Assembly (NCBI GenBank): GCA_037176885.1
Contig: JAWWNJ010000201.1
Location: 270,053 to 334,052 of the forward strand
DNA: 64,000 nt
Source of the DNA: Favolaschia claudopus
Lineage: Eukaryota > Basidiomycota > Agaricomycetes > Agaricales > Mycenaceae
Direction of reading: 5' to 3'
In this document: positions 53,954 through 63,716 of the stretch, in pieces
Position numbering within the stretch: the first letter of the stretch is position 1
Layout: each line of letters starts with the position of its first letter
The notes under the pieces: model-generated
The model's database searches: none
What the model saw: only the letters and a program-made list of their open reading frames with translations
Told to the model about the DNA's origin: nothing
Program-made: the position numbers and the translations under genes

Positions 53954-54242
53954 GTTGCCTAGGCGTGGGAGAATCCATTCGTGTCTTCGCTTTGGATTAG
54001 GGCATTGTTTTTCGATCCAGTTTGCAACCACGTTTATAAACAGCTGTGTTTAAACCACTTTTTTAATGGTCGGACAGATTTTGCTCGTTTTCAATTGCAT
54101 CATCGGACCCAAGTCAGGGCTAAGTGGGTGGAATCGGGCGCAATTTTGGGGTATTTCTTACATTGTATCACCCCACAATTACCACCCGTCCGCTCGGTGA
54201 GGTTTCCGTATCACTTTCGAGGCCACCAGCAACCTGTAAATT

Positions 54243-54441
54243 AGAGACTTTGCGGAAGCCACCGGTGGCTATTTGTGGCTCTTCGTGTGCAATTAGTTTT
54301 TTGAGCCTCCCGCTAGAGTTAGCCACCCTAGCATCCCGTGAATAGGTAGTACAAATAGTGGCTAATCCACCCAGAGGCTGTCATCCGGTCCCCGAGAAAA
54401 ATTAGCCACCAATAGCCACCAGTGGCTACCGCAAAGTCTCT
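54243..54441. mobile_element. Foldback MITE with TA duplication (GAGACTTTGCGG)
   Basis: Just inside TA dinucleotides at both ends, GAGACTTTGCGG pairs with CCGCAAAGTCTC. The arms continue through AGCCACCGGTGGCTATT and related GCCACC repeats. The TA on both sides (54242-54243, 54441-54442) fits a mariner-type duplication. Confidence 0.7.
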
Positions 54442-54575
54442 ATTGAGACAGTTGCCTTATTTGCAAGCAGTTTCGAGGCAGGTACCAGTATTGTACCCAA
54501 CGGCACTGGAACCACAATGGTAAGTCTTCACAAGCTTAAGCGTGTAAAGGGTATGGGCGATATACTGTACATTTA

Positions 54576-54992
54576 TTATTTGCGACATGTGTGGTAAATT
54601 AGGGTACAACTTACACTTTTAGCTACAACTTTGTTGTACCGCCGGCAACTTCGAGCTGAATGGTAATTAGTAGCTTCAACTCCTCCCTGTTGACCGTCCT
54701 CGGTGAAGAGCGAGATATGACAGCCTGGGTGGGTGGAAGCTATGTGAACGCAGCGTTGTCCCGGGGTGAAATCCCCCCTTGCAATTGCCTGTATTAATCG
54801 CAGTTTGGCCGCAGCTGATTGCGGTGCCGGGCAAGCAGTTGGAATCTTCGTGTCGCAGTCAGTAAAATTCTATTGATCAAAGTAATTATGCTTACTGGCG
54901 TTGGTTGGCGCGACGACGAAGGTAACTTGCGCAATGGCCCGATGACTAAGTGCTACGACGAGGAGAGCGACAAATTGCAGAGATAACTGCAT
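54576..54992 (-). CDS. Small secreted cysteine-rich protein (one-base frame break)
   Basis: A probable secreted, effector-like or cell-wall-associated protein. ATG at 54990-54992 begins MQLSLQFVALLVVALSHRAI then AQ, a textbook signal peptide with cleavage expected after AIAQ. A 50-bp intron (54846-54895, GTAAGC...GAAG) joins an exon with CLPGTAISCGQTAINTGNC. The frame then shifts. If the six-C run at 54773-54778 were one base shorter, the frame would continue through CVHIASTHPGCHISLFTED and further cysteines to a stop at 54576-54578. The mature protein would be about 110 residues with about ten cysteines. I know no named family. A TATA box lies upstream. The exact 3' end is uncertain, as another intron is possible near 54630. 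Confidence 0.55.
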
Positions 54993-55045
54993 TTTACACG
55001 CCGGGGGATGTTCGCTGCTGGTGAATGAGTGAGTGGATAGCGCTC

Positions 55046-55058
55046 TTTATTTATATAA
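55046..55058 (-). promoter_or_regulatory. TATA box of the secreted-protein gene
   Basis: TATATAAATAAAG on the minus strand, about 55-65 bases upstream of the ATG at 54992, a normal fungal spacing. Confidence 0.6.
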
Positions 55059-55246
55059 TGAAGCGTATGCGTCTTTGCGTCTCCGGTATTGGGGTCACCG
55101 TAACGCCGCCCTTCACATGAGCTCGTGAATCAGGGTGCGAATCCACAGGAGCCCAAGCGGAGCTGCGTACCACTGCGGCATGGGGATCGAGAAGTGCGGC
55201 CATGCTCCTGCTACGGCGTACTCTATAGGCATGCATGGACCATCTC

Positions 55247-55732
55247 TCATAGACGGCTCTTCTTTAAATTATAGCACGACTTGTCTGCGGGAGAGTGGAT
55301 TGGATTCCACCTCACCAAAATATCCCCAGAGTCAGATTCAAGAATCCAGGACATTCGACGCTGACGCTGAGCAAGCTTGCCGCTTTTCGTATCATGTACG
55401 ATCCGGATGGAAAAGAAGACTCGTCTCGCACGCAGTAAATATGATTGGATCTGTTCCCAAAAACGGCGCTGTACAGGTTCAGTGTTTGCCCGTTCGATTC
55501 GGGGTTGAAGTCCGACGGTCTCGATGAAGTTTCTTCCTTTTTTATTCAAGCGAGTATTTGACTTGTTGAGTTGACTTCCGGGTCGGCGATTCAGATGTTG
55601 AAATGAACAAAACGGAGTGGACGGTGAGCGGAGCATGCAGTATGGAAGAACAAGATGTGGCCCAGCGACTCCGAGTGCAACCATCGATATCGCGCTGTAA
55701 CTCGAAGCAATGAAGGTGGTGGGAGAGGACAA
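55247..55732 (-). CDS. Hypothetical ORF (161 codons)
   Basis: Open minus-strand frame beginning MSSPTTFIASSYSAISMVAL. The first 40 residues are moderately hydrophobic and the rest is Arg/Ser-rich with no motif. The opposite strand carries a 130-codon open frame over the same DNA, so chance is a real possibility. Confidence 0.2.
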   Translation of the reverse strand: MSSPTTFIASSYSAISMVALGVAGPHLVLPYCMLRSPSTPFCSFQHLNRRPGSQLNKSNTRLNKKGRNFIETVGLQPRIERANTEPVQRRFWEQIQSYLLRARRVFFSIRIVHDTKSGKLAQRQRRMSWILESDSGDILVRWNPIHSPADKSCYNLKKSRL

Positions 55733-55792
55733 GGGGCGTCGGAAGTTACCGGATTGTTGACGAGATCATTGATCGGCTTGATTTGGTGACGG

Positions 55793-55943
55793 TGGATACC
55801 CCCCGGGGAGGTCTAGAGAGGAGATGAGCCAACGGGGCTCGCAGCGGGTGGGTGAAGGCAAGGAAGACCCGATCTGGATGATGACTAAGCTACAACACTT
55901 GTAATCTACAGACCTAAACAAGGATGCCGCCGGCCACCCCACA
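55793..55943 (+). repeat. 151-bp direct repeat, left copy
   Basis: Runs from TGGATACCCCCCGGGGAGG to GCCGGCCACCCCACA and appears identical to 57315-57465. The two flank a 1.37-kb segment containing the ORF at 56140-57090. Confidence 0.85.
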
Positions 55944-56139
55944 GCTACCCCCCCCCCAAGAAGCGTGCAAGCGAAGCGAAGCACGCGGGCGCGCCCTCGC
56001 GCCCTTCCTAGCCTTCTCCAACCATCATACAGTGGTCAACCCAAGCCCCCACGTAGTCCACAACAGCGGGATCGAAAAACGGGAGAAAGTCGGCTCAAGG
56101 TGCCCCATAAGAGCGACCGCAGATAGGAAGATCAGCTGG

Positions 56140-57090
56140 TCAGCTGGCATTCGTCCGAGTAGATCCATGCGCCTCATCTGGGTCTGCAACCGTGTTCCCT
56201 TCAGAGTCTTGTAGTACCGGCCAAACTGTATCCCGCAAAAAATTTGCTGTTTGATCCAAGCTGGGAAGTGCACAAGCGCAAGTATATGCTAACAAGTGCA
56301 TGACCTCGCCAAAATTGGTCTGGGCAGGAAACTCGCGGGGGGGATGGTCGTCTGGGGATATACAGATGGTAGGCGAGGAATTGGGGTGAATGGGACCGTT
56401 GGGATGAGGCGGAGGGGGACTGAAGATGTGCGCCGGTAGAAGCGGCAGTTCTCGAGATTGACCCTCGAGCAAATTCATGACCGGCGCATGTTTGGGCGAT
56501 GACGGCGGCAGCGGCGAGGTGTTGGTAAGAGCGTCGACACCGGGGGCTGAGATGTGCAGCGCATCCCAGCAAATGGTCCGCAGCCGCCTCTTCCGCCGTC
56601 GAATGGTGCGCCAAGGGTTTGTGCATCCCACTTGCAGCGCGGACCAGTCGCGCGCAGTGGTGGCAGCCACCTTTTCAGGGACAGGGACCAGTCGCAGTGG
56701 GGCTGGCGTATCCACAAGGGCGGCGATGGGGACTGCATCTGCACGAGTGGGAGGAATGGCGTTGGCGAGTATTTCAGTGGGGGAGCGAGGACCGTAGACG
56801 AATTCCTGAATATGCGCTGGCCACTGCGTTGGAGGCGGGAAGGTCGCATACGGCTCGTAGTCGTCGTCCGAGTCGTCCGTGTCAACGGTCATAATTGTAA
56901 CGGGCGGACGACGGGTTGGCAGCGTGGAAACGGGGGTAGTGGGTGGTAGCAGAGGGGCGGGGAGCGAAGAGGGAAGAGGGAGTTGGCTGTTGGTGCTCAC
57001 AGATGCATCCCTATCGTCATCCTCTTTCTCCCTCCGTTCCCTCTCCTTCCTTTTCTTCTTTTTCTGACCGCCGCAGCGATTTTTCTTCAT
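56140..57090 (-). CDS. Hypothetical protein, 316 codons, Pro-rich
   Basis: I do not recognise it. It begins with a strongly basic start (MKKNRCGGQKKKKRKERERR, likely a nuclear localisation signal). An acidic patch follows (VDTDDSDDDYEPYATFPPP), then a possibly folded core (VPEKVAATTARDWSALQVGC, NPWRTIRRRKRRLR). A long Pro/Ser-rich linker leads to a C-terminal helix (TNFGEVMHLLAYTCACALPS). The frame is open along its full length, which is hard to get by chance. Flanking 151-bp direct repeats suggest it may be part of a duplicated or mobile segment. Confidence 0.4.
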   Translation of the reverse strand: MKKNRCGGQKKKKRKERERREKEDDDRDASVSTNSQLPLPSSLPAPLLPPTTPVSTLPTRRPPVTIMTVDTDDSDDDYEPYATFPPPTQWPAHIQEFVYGPRSPTEILANAIPPTRADAVPIAALVDTPAPLRLVPVPEKVAATTARDWSALQVGCTNPWRTIRRRKRRLRTICWDALHISAPGVDALTNTSPLPPSSPKHAPVMNLLEGQSRELPLLPAHIFSPPPPHPNGPIHPNSSPTICISPDDHPPREFPAQTNFGEVMHLLAYTCACALPSLDQTANFLRDTVWPVLQDSEGNTVADPDEAHGSTRTNAS

Positions 57091-57314
57091 CTAAACAGAC
57101 AGAAAACAAGCCGGGAAAACGCAGTTGCGGAGGAGCTGGAGACAAGCGTAGAGTAGGTGGTCGACAACAATCGCAGTGTCGAAAAAAGTAAGCCGAAAAC
57201 CTCCCTCGAGGTGGGTGAGAGGCAGAGATGACAGAGGTAGGCCTCTGTGAAGGAAAACAGACAATCTGGTCTGTAGGGACGTGGAGAAGAGCGAATCACA
57301 CTCTCGTCACCAGA

Positions 57315-57465
57315 TGGATACCCCCCGGGGAGGTCTAGAGAGGAGATGAGCCAACGGGGCTCGCAGCGGGTGGGTGAAGGCAAGGAAGACCCGATCTGGA
57401 TGATGACTAAGCTACAACACTTGTAATCTACAGACCTAAACAAGGATGCCGCCGGCCACCCCACA
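57315..57465 (+). repeat. 151-bp direct repeat, right copy
   Basis: Same orientation and apparently the same sequence as 55793-55943. Confidence 0.85.
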
Positions 57466-57777
57466 ACGGCATCAGCTGCCTCCTCCTCTTCTTCCATGAG
57501 CACAGAGGTCGGTGAGCCTGGCAGCTCTTCATCTGTACGAATGCTACGATCTTCCAGCACTTATTTAATAATAATCCGTATATTGCGACCAAACGGGGCA
57601 GTGGTTGATTGGGCCTCAGTGGTATCGTCGTCACCTCAGCCGGCCCCGTGAATCGGAGAGCTTTTGGAGAACGTGGCAGTCATGTCTCGCGATTCAAATA
57701 CAGTCGATATATTCAAGTGTAAACTAATAGCCCGCCAATCTCCCGGGAAGGAAGGAAGGAAGGAAGATTACACGGCG

Positions 57778-57930
57778 GGAATGGAAGCTCTTGCCGTGGG
57801 ACCCACAAATATGCATCGGCTCAACGGAGCGGCTGCGGGGTACATTCGGAGCGTTTCCTGTAAATTCATCAATCTCTTGAAGGTTCTGGAATGGTAAAGA
57901 AAGACTTGCCTTGATGAACGCGTTGAGAAG
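57778..57930 (-). pseudogene. Cytochrome P450 K-helix fragment
   Basis: Minus-strand exon MPLLNAFIK ends at 57910. A GC-AG intron (57858-57909, 52 bp) joins ETLRMYPAAAPLSRC. AFIK-ETLRMYP is the P450 K-helix with its E-x-x-R pair, part of the haem-pocket core of these ER-membrane monooxygenases. Sequence after PLSRC degenerates and stops at about 57778. The neighbouring haem-binding part lies on the opposite strand. Confidence 0.75.
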
Positions 57931-58195
57931 AGGCATGTTACAGCGGGTTTTGATTGAGTGGTGCTCGTTCGTTTGTGCTTACGTCTGTTGACGATTCTGT
58001 CATCGGCAAAGGCCGGGAGCACCACTTTGTGGGGTGTTGCCGTACCACATCAAGTGCCGCTGCTCCCAAGTCATGGCCCTGAACTGAGTCAAGACTCAAC
58101 TGCTACCAGGTCGTAATGTTGGAGTTGCGGCATACCAGAGGCGAGTTCTCTTCTCCACGTTCTTTAGGCATTTGTATTGAGAAAGTAATTGAATG

Positions 58196-58689
58196 AGCAG
58201 ATTGGACTCACGCTGGGATGCGAAGAGCGAGGAATTTGATCCCGAAAGATGGCTGGATGGACGGGTGCGCCAGGGAGAGGCAATTGGACATATGCTAATT
58301 TGTACGTTCGACGAACGACAAAAGTGGATATTTGACAGACAAACATGGTCTTCGTTTTTAGACTCAGCTTCTTCGCCGGTCCGCACACCTGTTTGGGGTA
58401 AGCTTGCTTGAAATTTCTCTCGTCTCATGATTAACGGTCGTTGCTCTTTCGAATAGGTGGCGATTTGCGTGAGTAACTTTTCAAGTTCTGACCTTGATCT
58501 TTCTGATTTCGGTTCCTCAACAGAATTCTCGAAATGCAGACCATCGTCTGCGACCTGATTGGCAAATTTGCGTTCTCGACTTCTGAGAACGAGGATGGGC
58601 CTTTCCGTCTTCGGCTTGCCACGACGCTACTACCGCTCAACGGGAAAGGGGAGAAAGGTGCGAAGTTGTGTGTGAAGCGTGTGGTATAA
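58196..58689 (+). pseudogene. Cytochrome P450 C-terminal part with haem-binding loop
   Basis: Plus-strand exon SRLDSRWDAKSEEF then DPERWLDGRVRQGEAIG is the 'PERF/PERW' region. A one-base gap precedes YANL. An intron (58302-58361) leads to LSFFAGPHTCLG, the F-x-x-G-x-x-x-C-x-G haem loop, with Cys at 58390-58392 and His where Arg is usual. Two short introns follow (starting 58398 and about 58468), then WRFA and ILEMQTIVCDLIGKFAF, and the stop at 58687-58689. The N-terminal two-thirds is missing here. Confidence 0.85.
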
Positions 58690-59925
58690 GATCCAGGCAG
58701 TTTCGTACAATAGGTAGCCAATACATTTCGGTCAAGTCCTCTCGAGTCCTTCCCGAGGTTCTGTCCTCTAATTCATCGCTTGACCCCCTCGGATGTCGAT
58801 AGAAATATCAGTATCTCAGTTCGAAGTATGTATGACTGAAACGCAAATGGACCGTTACACCACCATTTTGACAGGATGTGGAAATGATGTCCGAGGCCTG
58901 ATCTCCCCAGAACAATAATTGGCGATGTCCAGGGAAGCTCATTTTCCGGAACGTCCGCAGAACCTCAGGTCGATGAGCGGGTGGAGGTTCCAAGGACATC
59001 TCAGAATATCCCAGCATGCTCTGAGAATCTCAAGTGTCTACCTCATGCTGTTAAACTTAAGCCTGTGGACTCGAGGGATGTTTGCATCTACAATAGATGG
59101 TTCTTCGGAATACTATAAAATTTCCTCTTCAAAGGTTTCGAGGCTCGAGCAACCTGTATATATACTTACTTCCCCGCTCGCAGAAGAGACTTCGACTCCA
59201 AGAATTCGGAGAAGAGGCGGTGTCAATTTACACGATGTTGTCATGTTGATGTTTGTCAGTCTTGGCTGCCACGTCGTCGCTCTTGTCTTCTCCCCCCACC
59301 CTGTCTGCCCACTCCCATGCTCGCCTCTTCAGAGGCTCTTTATCTTTGACCGCACACACATCAAGGTGCTTCAAGGCCAATGGCTGTCGCAAGTATGGTT
59401 CGAAGCAAGCTTTCGTCGAGGGCAAGAGAGCAAGAGTCAAGATTTCAAGTGCGCGAGATCTCAAGGCTGCGAAACCCCGGGGTCGCAAGCTCCAAACCTC
59501 AAAAATCAAGACTGCAAGCTTCACAAGTGCCCACCTCAAGCACCCAAGCACCTCAATATTGTCCTTTCAAGTCCTCTTCCACTTCAAGCGCTCCCCTCCG
59601 TGTGTTCAAGACTCAAGTCCCTCCCCCACCTCGAGTCCCCTCCCCGCCCTGCCTCTCGTTTTATGCATTCACCTTCCTCCTCTCCTCCCATTCCTCTCTC
59701 CCCGCGCTCTGTCTTAGAATTATAGTGTACTCGAGTGTACTTTGATTTTATGTACACACTTGAATTCATTCTGTTTTTTTTTTTTAACAAATTTATGAAT
59801 TAAAATTCATCATTTAATGGGAAGCCGGAACCGTCGTCAGCAAATCCGAAATATGTCCAGGAAAGCTCGAGCGCAGGATGTCAGTGTTATCCTTACTTAT
59901 TCCCGAGCTGATGGAATTTTCTAGG
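58690..59925. other. No recognised gene; caag-rich low complexity
   Basis: A 268-codon frame (58919-59725) and an overlapping one in another frame (59253-59717) are both open. From about 59340 the DNA is built from short C-A-A-G-containing repeats that keep several frames open. GTATATATAC near 59155 could be a TATA element. Confidence 0.3.
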
Positions 59926-60015
59926 CTCATGTACTATGTCTGTGGATGGAATGAAAAAATCGCGTTTTTTCAAAACGAAACAAGAGAAAAAGAAGGGGAA
60001 AAGGAGGGAGACTTC
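59926..60015 (+). repeat. Dispersed terminus, inverted partner of 49437-49525
   Basis: GGCTCATGTACTATGTCTGT then GGATGGAATGAAAAAATCGC and a purine-rich AAGAGAAAAAGAAGG tract. Confidence 0.6.
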
Positions 60016-61276
60016 TATGATTTATGCTGACCTATTGACCCACAAAACTCGCCTCCTCAGGCGCTGAGACCACCGAAAACGGCGGTTTCTTGCTATGATT
60101 TACTATCGATGCCGGCCGTTCCGCCAAAATTCACTGATTTCAAACCTATGTCAAGAGCCAAACCGGCGGTAAGCCACAGCGAATGGTTTTCAAGATCTTT
60201 GTACAATCTCTCACGTCAACTGCGGCAACTCGGCCCCATCACTGCAAACAACAGCACACCACGGAGACGCGAACTCTTATTCTCCTGCTCAACCGCGTTC
60301 TTGTTCCCAGTAGCCGCTGTAGTGGTAAATATGAGTCCTGCCGAGCTTCCTGAAGTAATTCCTTTCCAGGGTGTTTCTGATGCGGACTCTGGCAATATCT
60401 GCAAGTCAGCATTCGGGAACGGGAATTTTCTCAAGTTCTTGGAGACTTTTTGCTCTATTTTCAGTGATTATCTGGCGTACTCAACAATCTCAGACCTCTG
60501 GCTCGACTAGATTTGTACATTCTTGTTTATTTGACTGGAATCTATATATTTCTGAGGACGGCGGGTTCCGCCTAATATCTGTTAGGATTCTACATCATCA
60601 AGCAGTCGCTGGCACCATTCCTTCCCCAGAATCCCAAGACATCGATTGGTTTCTCTTTCCGAATCTCATAGACTCGGAAGCTCTCTTTCTCAGAACTCGG
60701 CTGAGAGCTCCGTTCCGAGTCGAAGTGTCTAAATTTATCTTATGGTTGTTTGACTGCTCCAAGCTCCTTCGCTGCACATTCATTGCGTTGGTTTGAGTTT
60801 CATGTAGTTCAAGAAATTTCCTATGGAAACAATATCTCTCCATGTGTCCCCGCTCGGCTGTGATTCACAGTTATCTGGCAGTCTCGATTTATGTTCACCA
60901 TGAGAAGGTCAGTCTGAAATGATTTCTGCGGCATATTTTTCGTGGTCATGAATCACTAGGGGGTGCTTCAAAATATCATTCTTTCAGGCCTATATCTATC
61001 TCTACTGTTGAAACGACCGCTTCGAACCAACCCTGAGTTCAATTTTTTTTTGTTGTTTCATTCATTCAAACTCAGTATCCATAATCAAGCCATAATCAGG
61101 CAGATAAGCTTAATGGTATAGCCTAGGGAATTTTAATTGTGTATTTCTGTTGAAGCAAGGTGCGTAGTTAAAAGAAAAACTCGAAGGTGTTCAAAATTTG
61201 CTTCAATTTCGGAATTTCGGCCTTTTCGGACATGTCGATCTTAGGCGAGGTAAGGATCAAATGGAACCGATAGGAT

Positions 61277-61336
61277 CTGTCAATCAGCTCGGGTGCAGTC
61301 CTATGTACATAGGCATCCACGGACATGGTTAATGGG
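61277..61336 (+). repeat. Dispersed repeat sh/ared with 40518-40575
   Basis: Inverted partner: CTGTCAATCAGC, TCCTATGTACATAGGCATCC, ACGGACATGGTTAATG. The TATGTACATA core is itself palindromic. Confidence 0.6.
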
Positions 61337-61395
61337 CCATTTTCTATATGCCGCCGTCATTGACATCCTTAAATTTTTGTCGCAAATTTATTTAT

Positions 61396-61515
61396 TTTGT
61401 ATCGGGCCCGACAGCCCGATCGGGCGCAATAAGCATACGATAGGCGTCCTATATTGCCCGATAACCGCCCGACAGTGCCCGATCGGGATGCTATCAGGAC
61501 GCTATCAGGACACTA
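61396..61515. repeat. Cluster of GCCCGA / CGGGC palindromes
   Basis: GCCCGATCGGG occurs twice (about 61421 and 61478) with further GCCCGA units between, followed by tandem GCTATCAGGAC units. It is a small foldback-capable block. Confidence 0.6.
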
Positions 61516-61845
61516 TATGTTCCGCGAACATAAGTAATTTGGTGAACTTGTAATCGACATTTGGATGCCCTACCTGCAAGTGACTGCAAATTTTTGCCAT
61601 CGCAAAATCTTCAGCGCTACTGATCTTCGCCTGCTTGCAATAACATCGAGATGGTACGGGCAGGAACTCGGGAAAATTTGGGAGGACGAGGAAGGAAAAA
61701 CAAATATATTTCAAAGATCCTGCTACACTCATTTCTTCAGTCCTTGTTCCTTCGAGGGGCCGGCGCCGACGATGATTCCACTGTTTTGATTTGGCGTGAA
61801 GGCAGTTGCCAAAAAGCTGGTGGTAATTTCCGTCTACCTCCTGGG

Positions 61846-63448
61846 TCAATCCTCTTTCCAGCGCAGCTTGCTTTCATAGAACCGAAGTAGCTGGCAACAG
61901 ATCAGTAACGAAAGTGGTAACAGCGACGACGGTTACCTGAGAGGGGAGTTTTGAATGACAGGTTTCGGAGCGAACAATCTTATGCTCTCCCGTGTGCCTG
62001 AGCGGAGTGAATCTTGCATCTGAATGGAACTAGAAGAGTGACGCACCATATCAGATGGACAAACCTTTCATCGTTGACATCCTCAACAGTTTCGATTTTC
62101 TGTACCAAACCTTCCCAACTCGGCTCATCCTGATACTGGGACATATCAGAGGACTCGCACAAGACCTGATGCCACCTTGCGTTTGCGGGCGGCTCTGTAT
62201 CAGCAAAAACAATGATGGGCTGCGTGGCCGCTTGTTCGCGTCCCGGGCTGAACCCGATGCTTGAGCCATGGCATCGGGATCGCTCGGATGCATGGCCAGC
62301 TCAGGGACAACTTGCATTGCGGCGTTGCTGTCATTTCTAGGCTGCTCTGCATCATTGACGGTGATGTCTTCGCGGTTCCCTGTAGATGCATTCTGGTTGT
62401 CCCTCTGTCCCTCTGAAGCGTTGGAGGACGGTTTCGATACCATGTCTTCGAGCAGATTTGGGGAAACACCCGTCGTGGCCAATAAGTGTTCGCGAGGAGT
62501 AGCGGTCTCATTGATATTATCATCCTGGGATATAGGTGAGGTCTCTGTGCCACTCGGAGCGAAGACCGGTACATACTGGAGATGGTTCGGATGGCGGCTT
62601 CAACGCAGCAATATCATCGGGATGCGGAACGAGCTTTGGAGAAACAGGCGTGATAGTCGGTAGGGACGGTGCTCCATTCCAGAGTGCTCGCCAGAGCCAG
62701 CGATCCCATCCGCATGCTCCGGTGCTGCAGTCTTGTCCGCTCCGCTCGGTAAGAAAATAGGGAGAGGAGATGCCTGAGACAAGGGCTTCAACACAGCAAC
62801 GTCATCGGACTGCAGTACGGGCTCTAAGGAAACAGGCGTGATAGTCGGTAGAGAACTGTTCTCCATCGCATAGTGCTTGCCGGAGGTATCGTTCTCATTT
62901 GCAAGGTCCGGAGATGCCTTGGACGACGGCTCCGACGCACCTGGATCTTCGAGTTGGTTCGAGGAGATTACGGAACTGGGTGGGAGCTGTTTCAAATTGG
63001 AGAGCGGAGAAGCCAAGGCCGCCATTGCCGATGCGGAGACAGGAGGAACGGAGTACTGGCCTTCACTCTGAGGGTATGTTTCCTTGGCGTTGTGACTCTC
63101 GATGACCGCTTGAATTTTGAAGGAGGAGCAATCGATGCGGAGGCGCTGTTGCCAGCTTGAGCAGCATGCTGGCCAGCCAGGAAGCGATCAATTAGTTCCG
63201 GAGCAGTCCTGCCCACCTGATCAGGCCATTGGAAACCGTCGTAGATGCGCTCACTTACACATCTTCTTCCGGCTTCCATTCATCGTAGTCTTCACTCCAT
63301 CCTTTCCATCTGACTTTGAACCACCTCTACGTGAGATGTTAGGGACTGAAGCAAAGGTAGGATAGTATAGACTGACTTCTCCGGATGTAACCTTTTCCCC
63401 CACAACAGCCTCAATTTCGTAGTCCTTTGTCTTTCGTCGGCGACCCAT
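61846..63448 (-). CDS. Heterochromatin protein 1 (HP1)-type chromodomain/chromoshadow protein
   Basis: Binds histone H3 methylated at lysine 9 and bridges nucleosomes in heterochromatin. ATG at 63446-63448 starts MGRRRKTKDYEIEAVVGEKV. After a 50-bp intron (63327-63376) the chromodomain continues RWFKVRWKGWSEDYDEWKPE, keeping the aromatic-cage positions (Tyr, Trp, Trp/Tyr). A 44-bp intron (63217-63260) precedes APELIDRFLAGQ. A long Ser/Pro-rich linker contains a repeated SLPTITPVS motif; its introns are unclear. The C-terminal chromoshadow domain, EPSWEGLVQKIETVE, then VHLIWHTGEHKIV, CHSKLPSQ and LLRFYESKLRWKED, is spread over three exons (introns 61998-62046 and 61891-61936). Stop at 61846-61848. 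Both domains read cleanly through canonical introns, so this gene looks functional. Confidence 0.87.
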
Positions 63449-63716
63449 ATGATGGACTTCGAGGAGTGGGACGTGTTAGTGCACGTGTCGCTCTCCCACG
63501 GCACTCGGCCGAAAAATCGGTCATTCCCAGGCTTTGACAGGTGATGTAATTGCGAGCGAAGCGAGCAATTTCTACCCTTCACGTGACCGGCTGGGGGCTA
63601 CAGTAGGGCCGAATAGTGTTAGTCTGGTGGTCGGCAATGCACTGCCAATTTCATACTCCGACACTGGCCTGATGCGTGGTCAAGGGTACTTGCGGCTCAT
63701 CCACTCAGTAGATTCA

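Larger units (their letters stand above)
60016..61845. other. No recognised gene
   Basis: Open frames 60109-60510 and 60371-60796 overlap in different frames without known motifs. The sequence is AT-rich with short repeats near its right side. Confidence 0.35.

Noticed and set aside
56477..56949. Plus-strand open frames over the 316-codon ORF
   Set aside because: Shadows of the minus-strand ORF at 56140-57090, which has the more natural start and composition.
58919..59725. 268-codon open frame
   Set aside because: From 59340 on, short C-A-A-G repeats keep several frames open; no motif, no introns and no conserved start.
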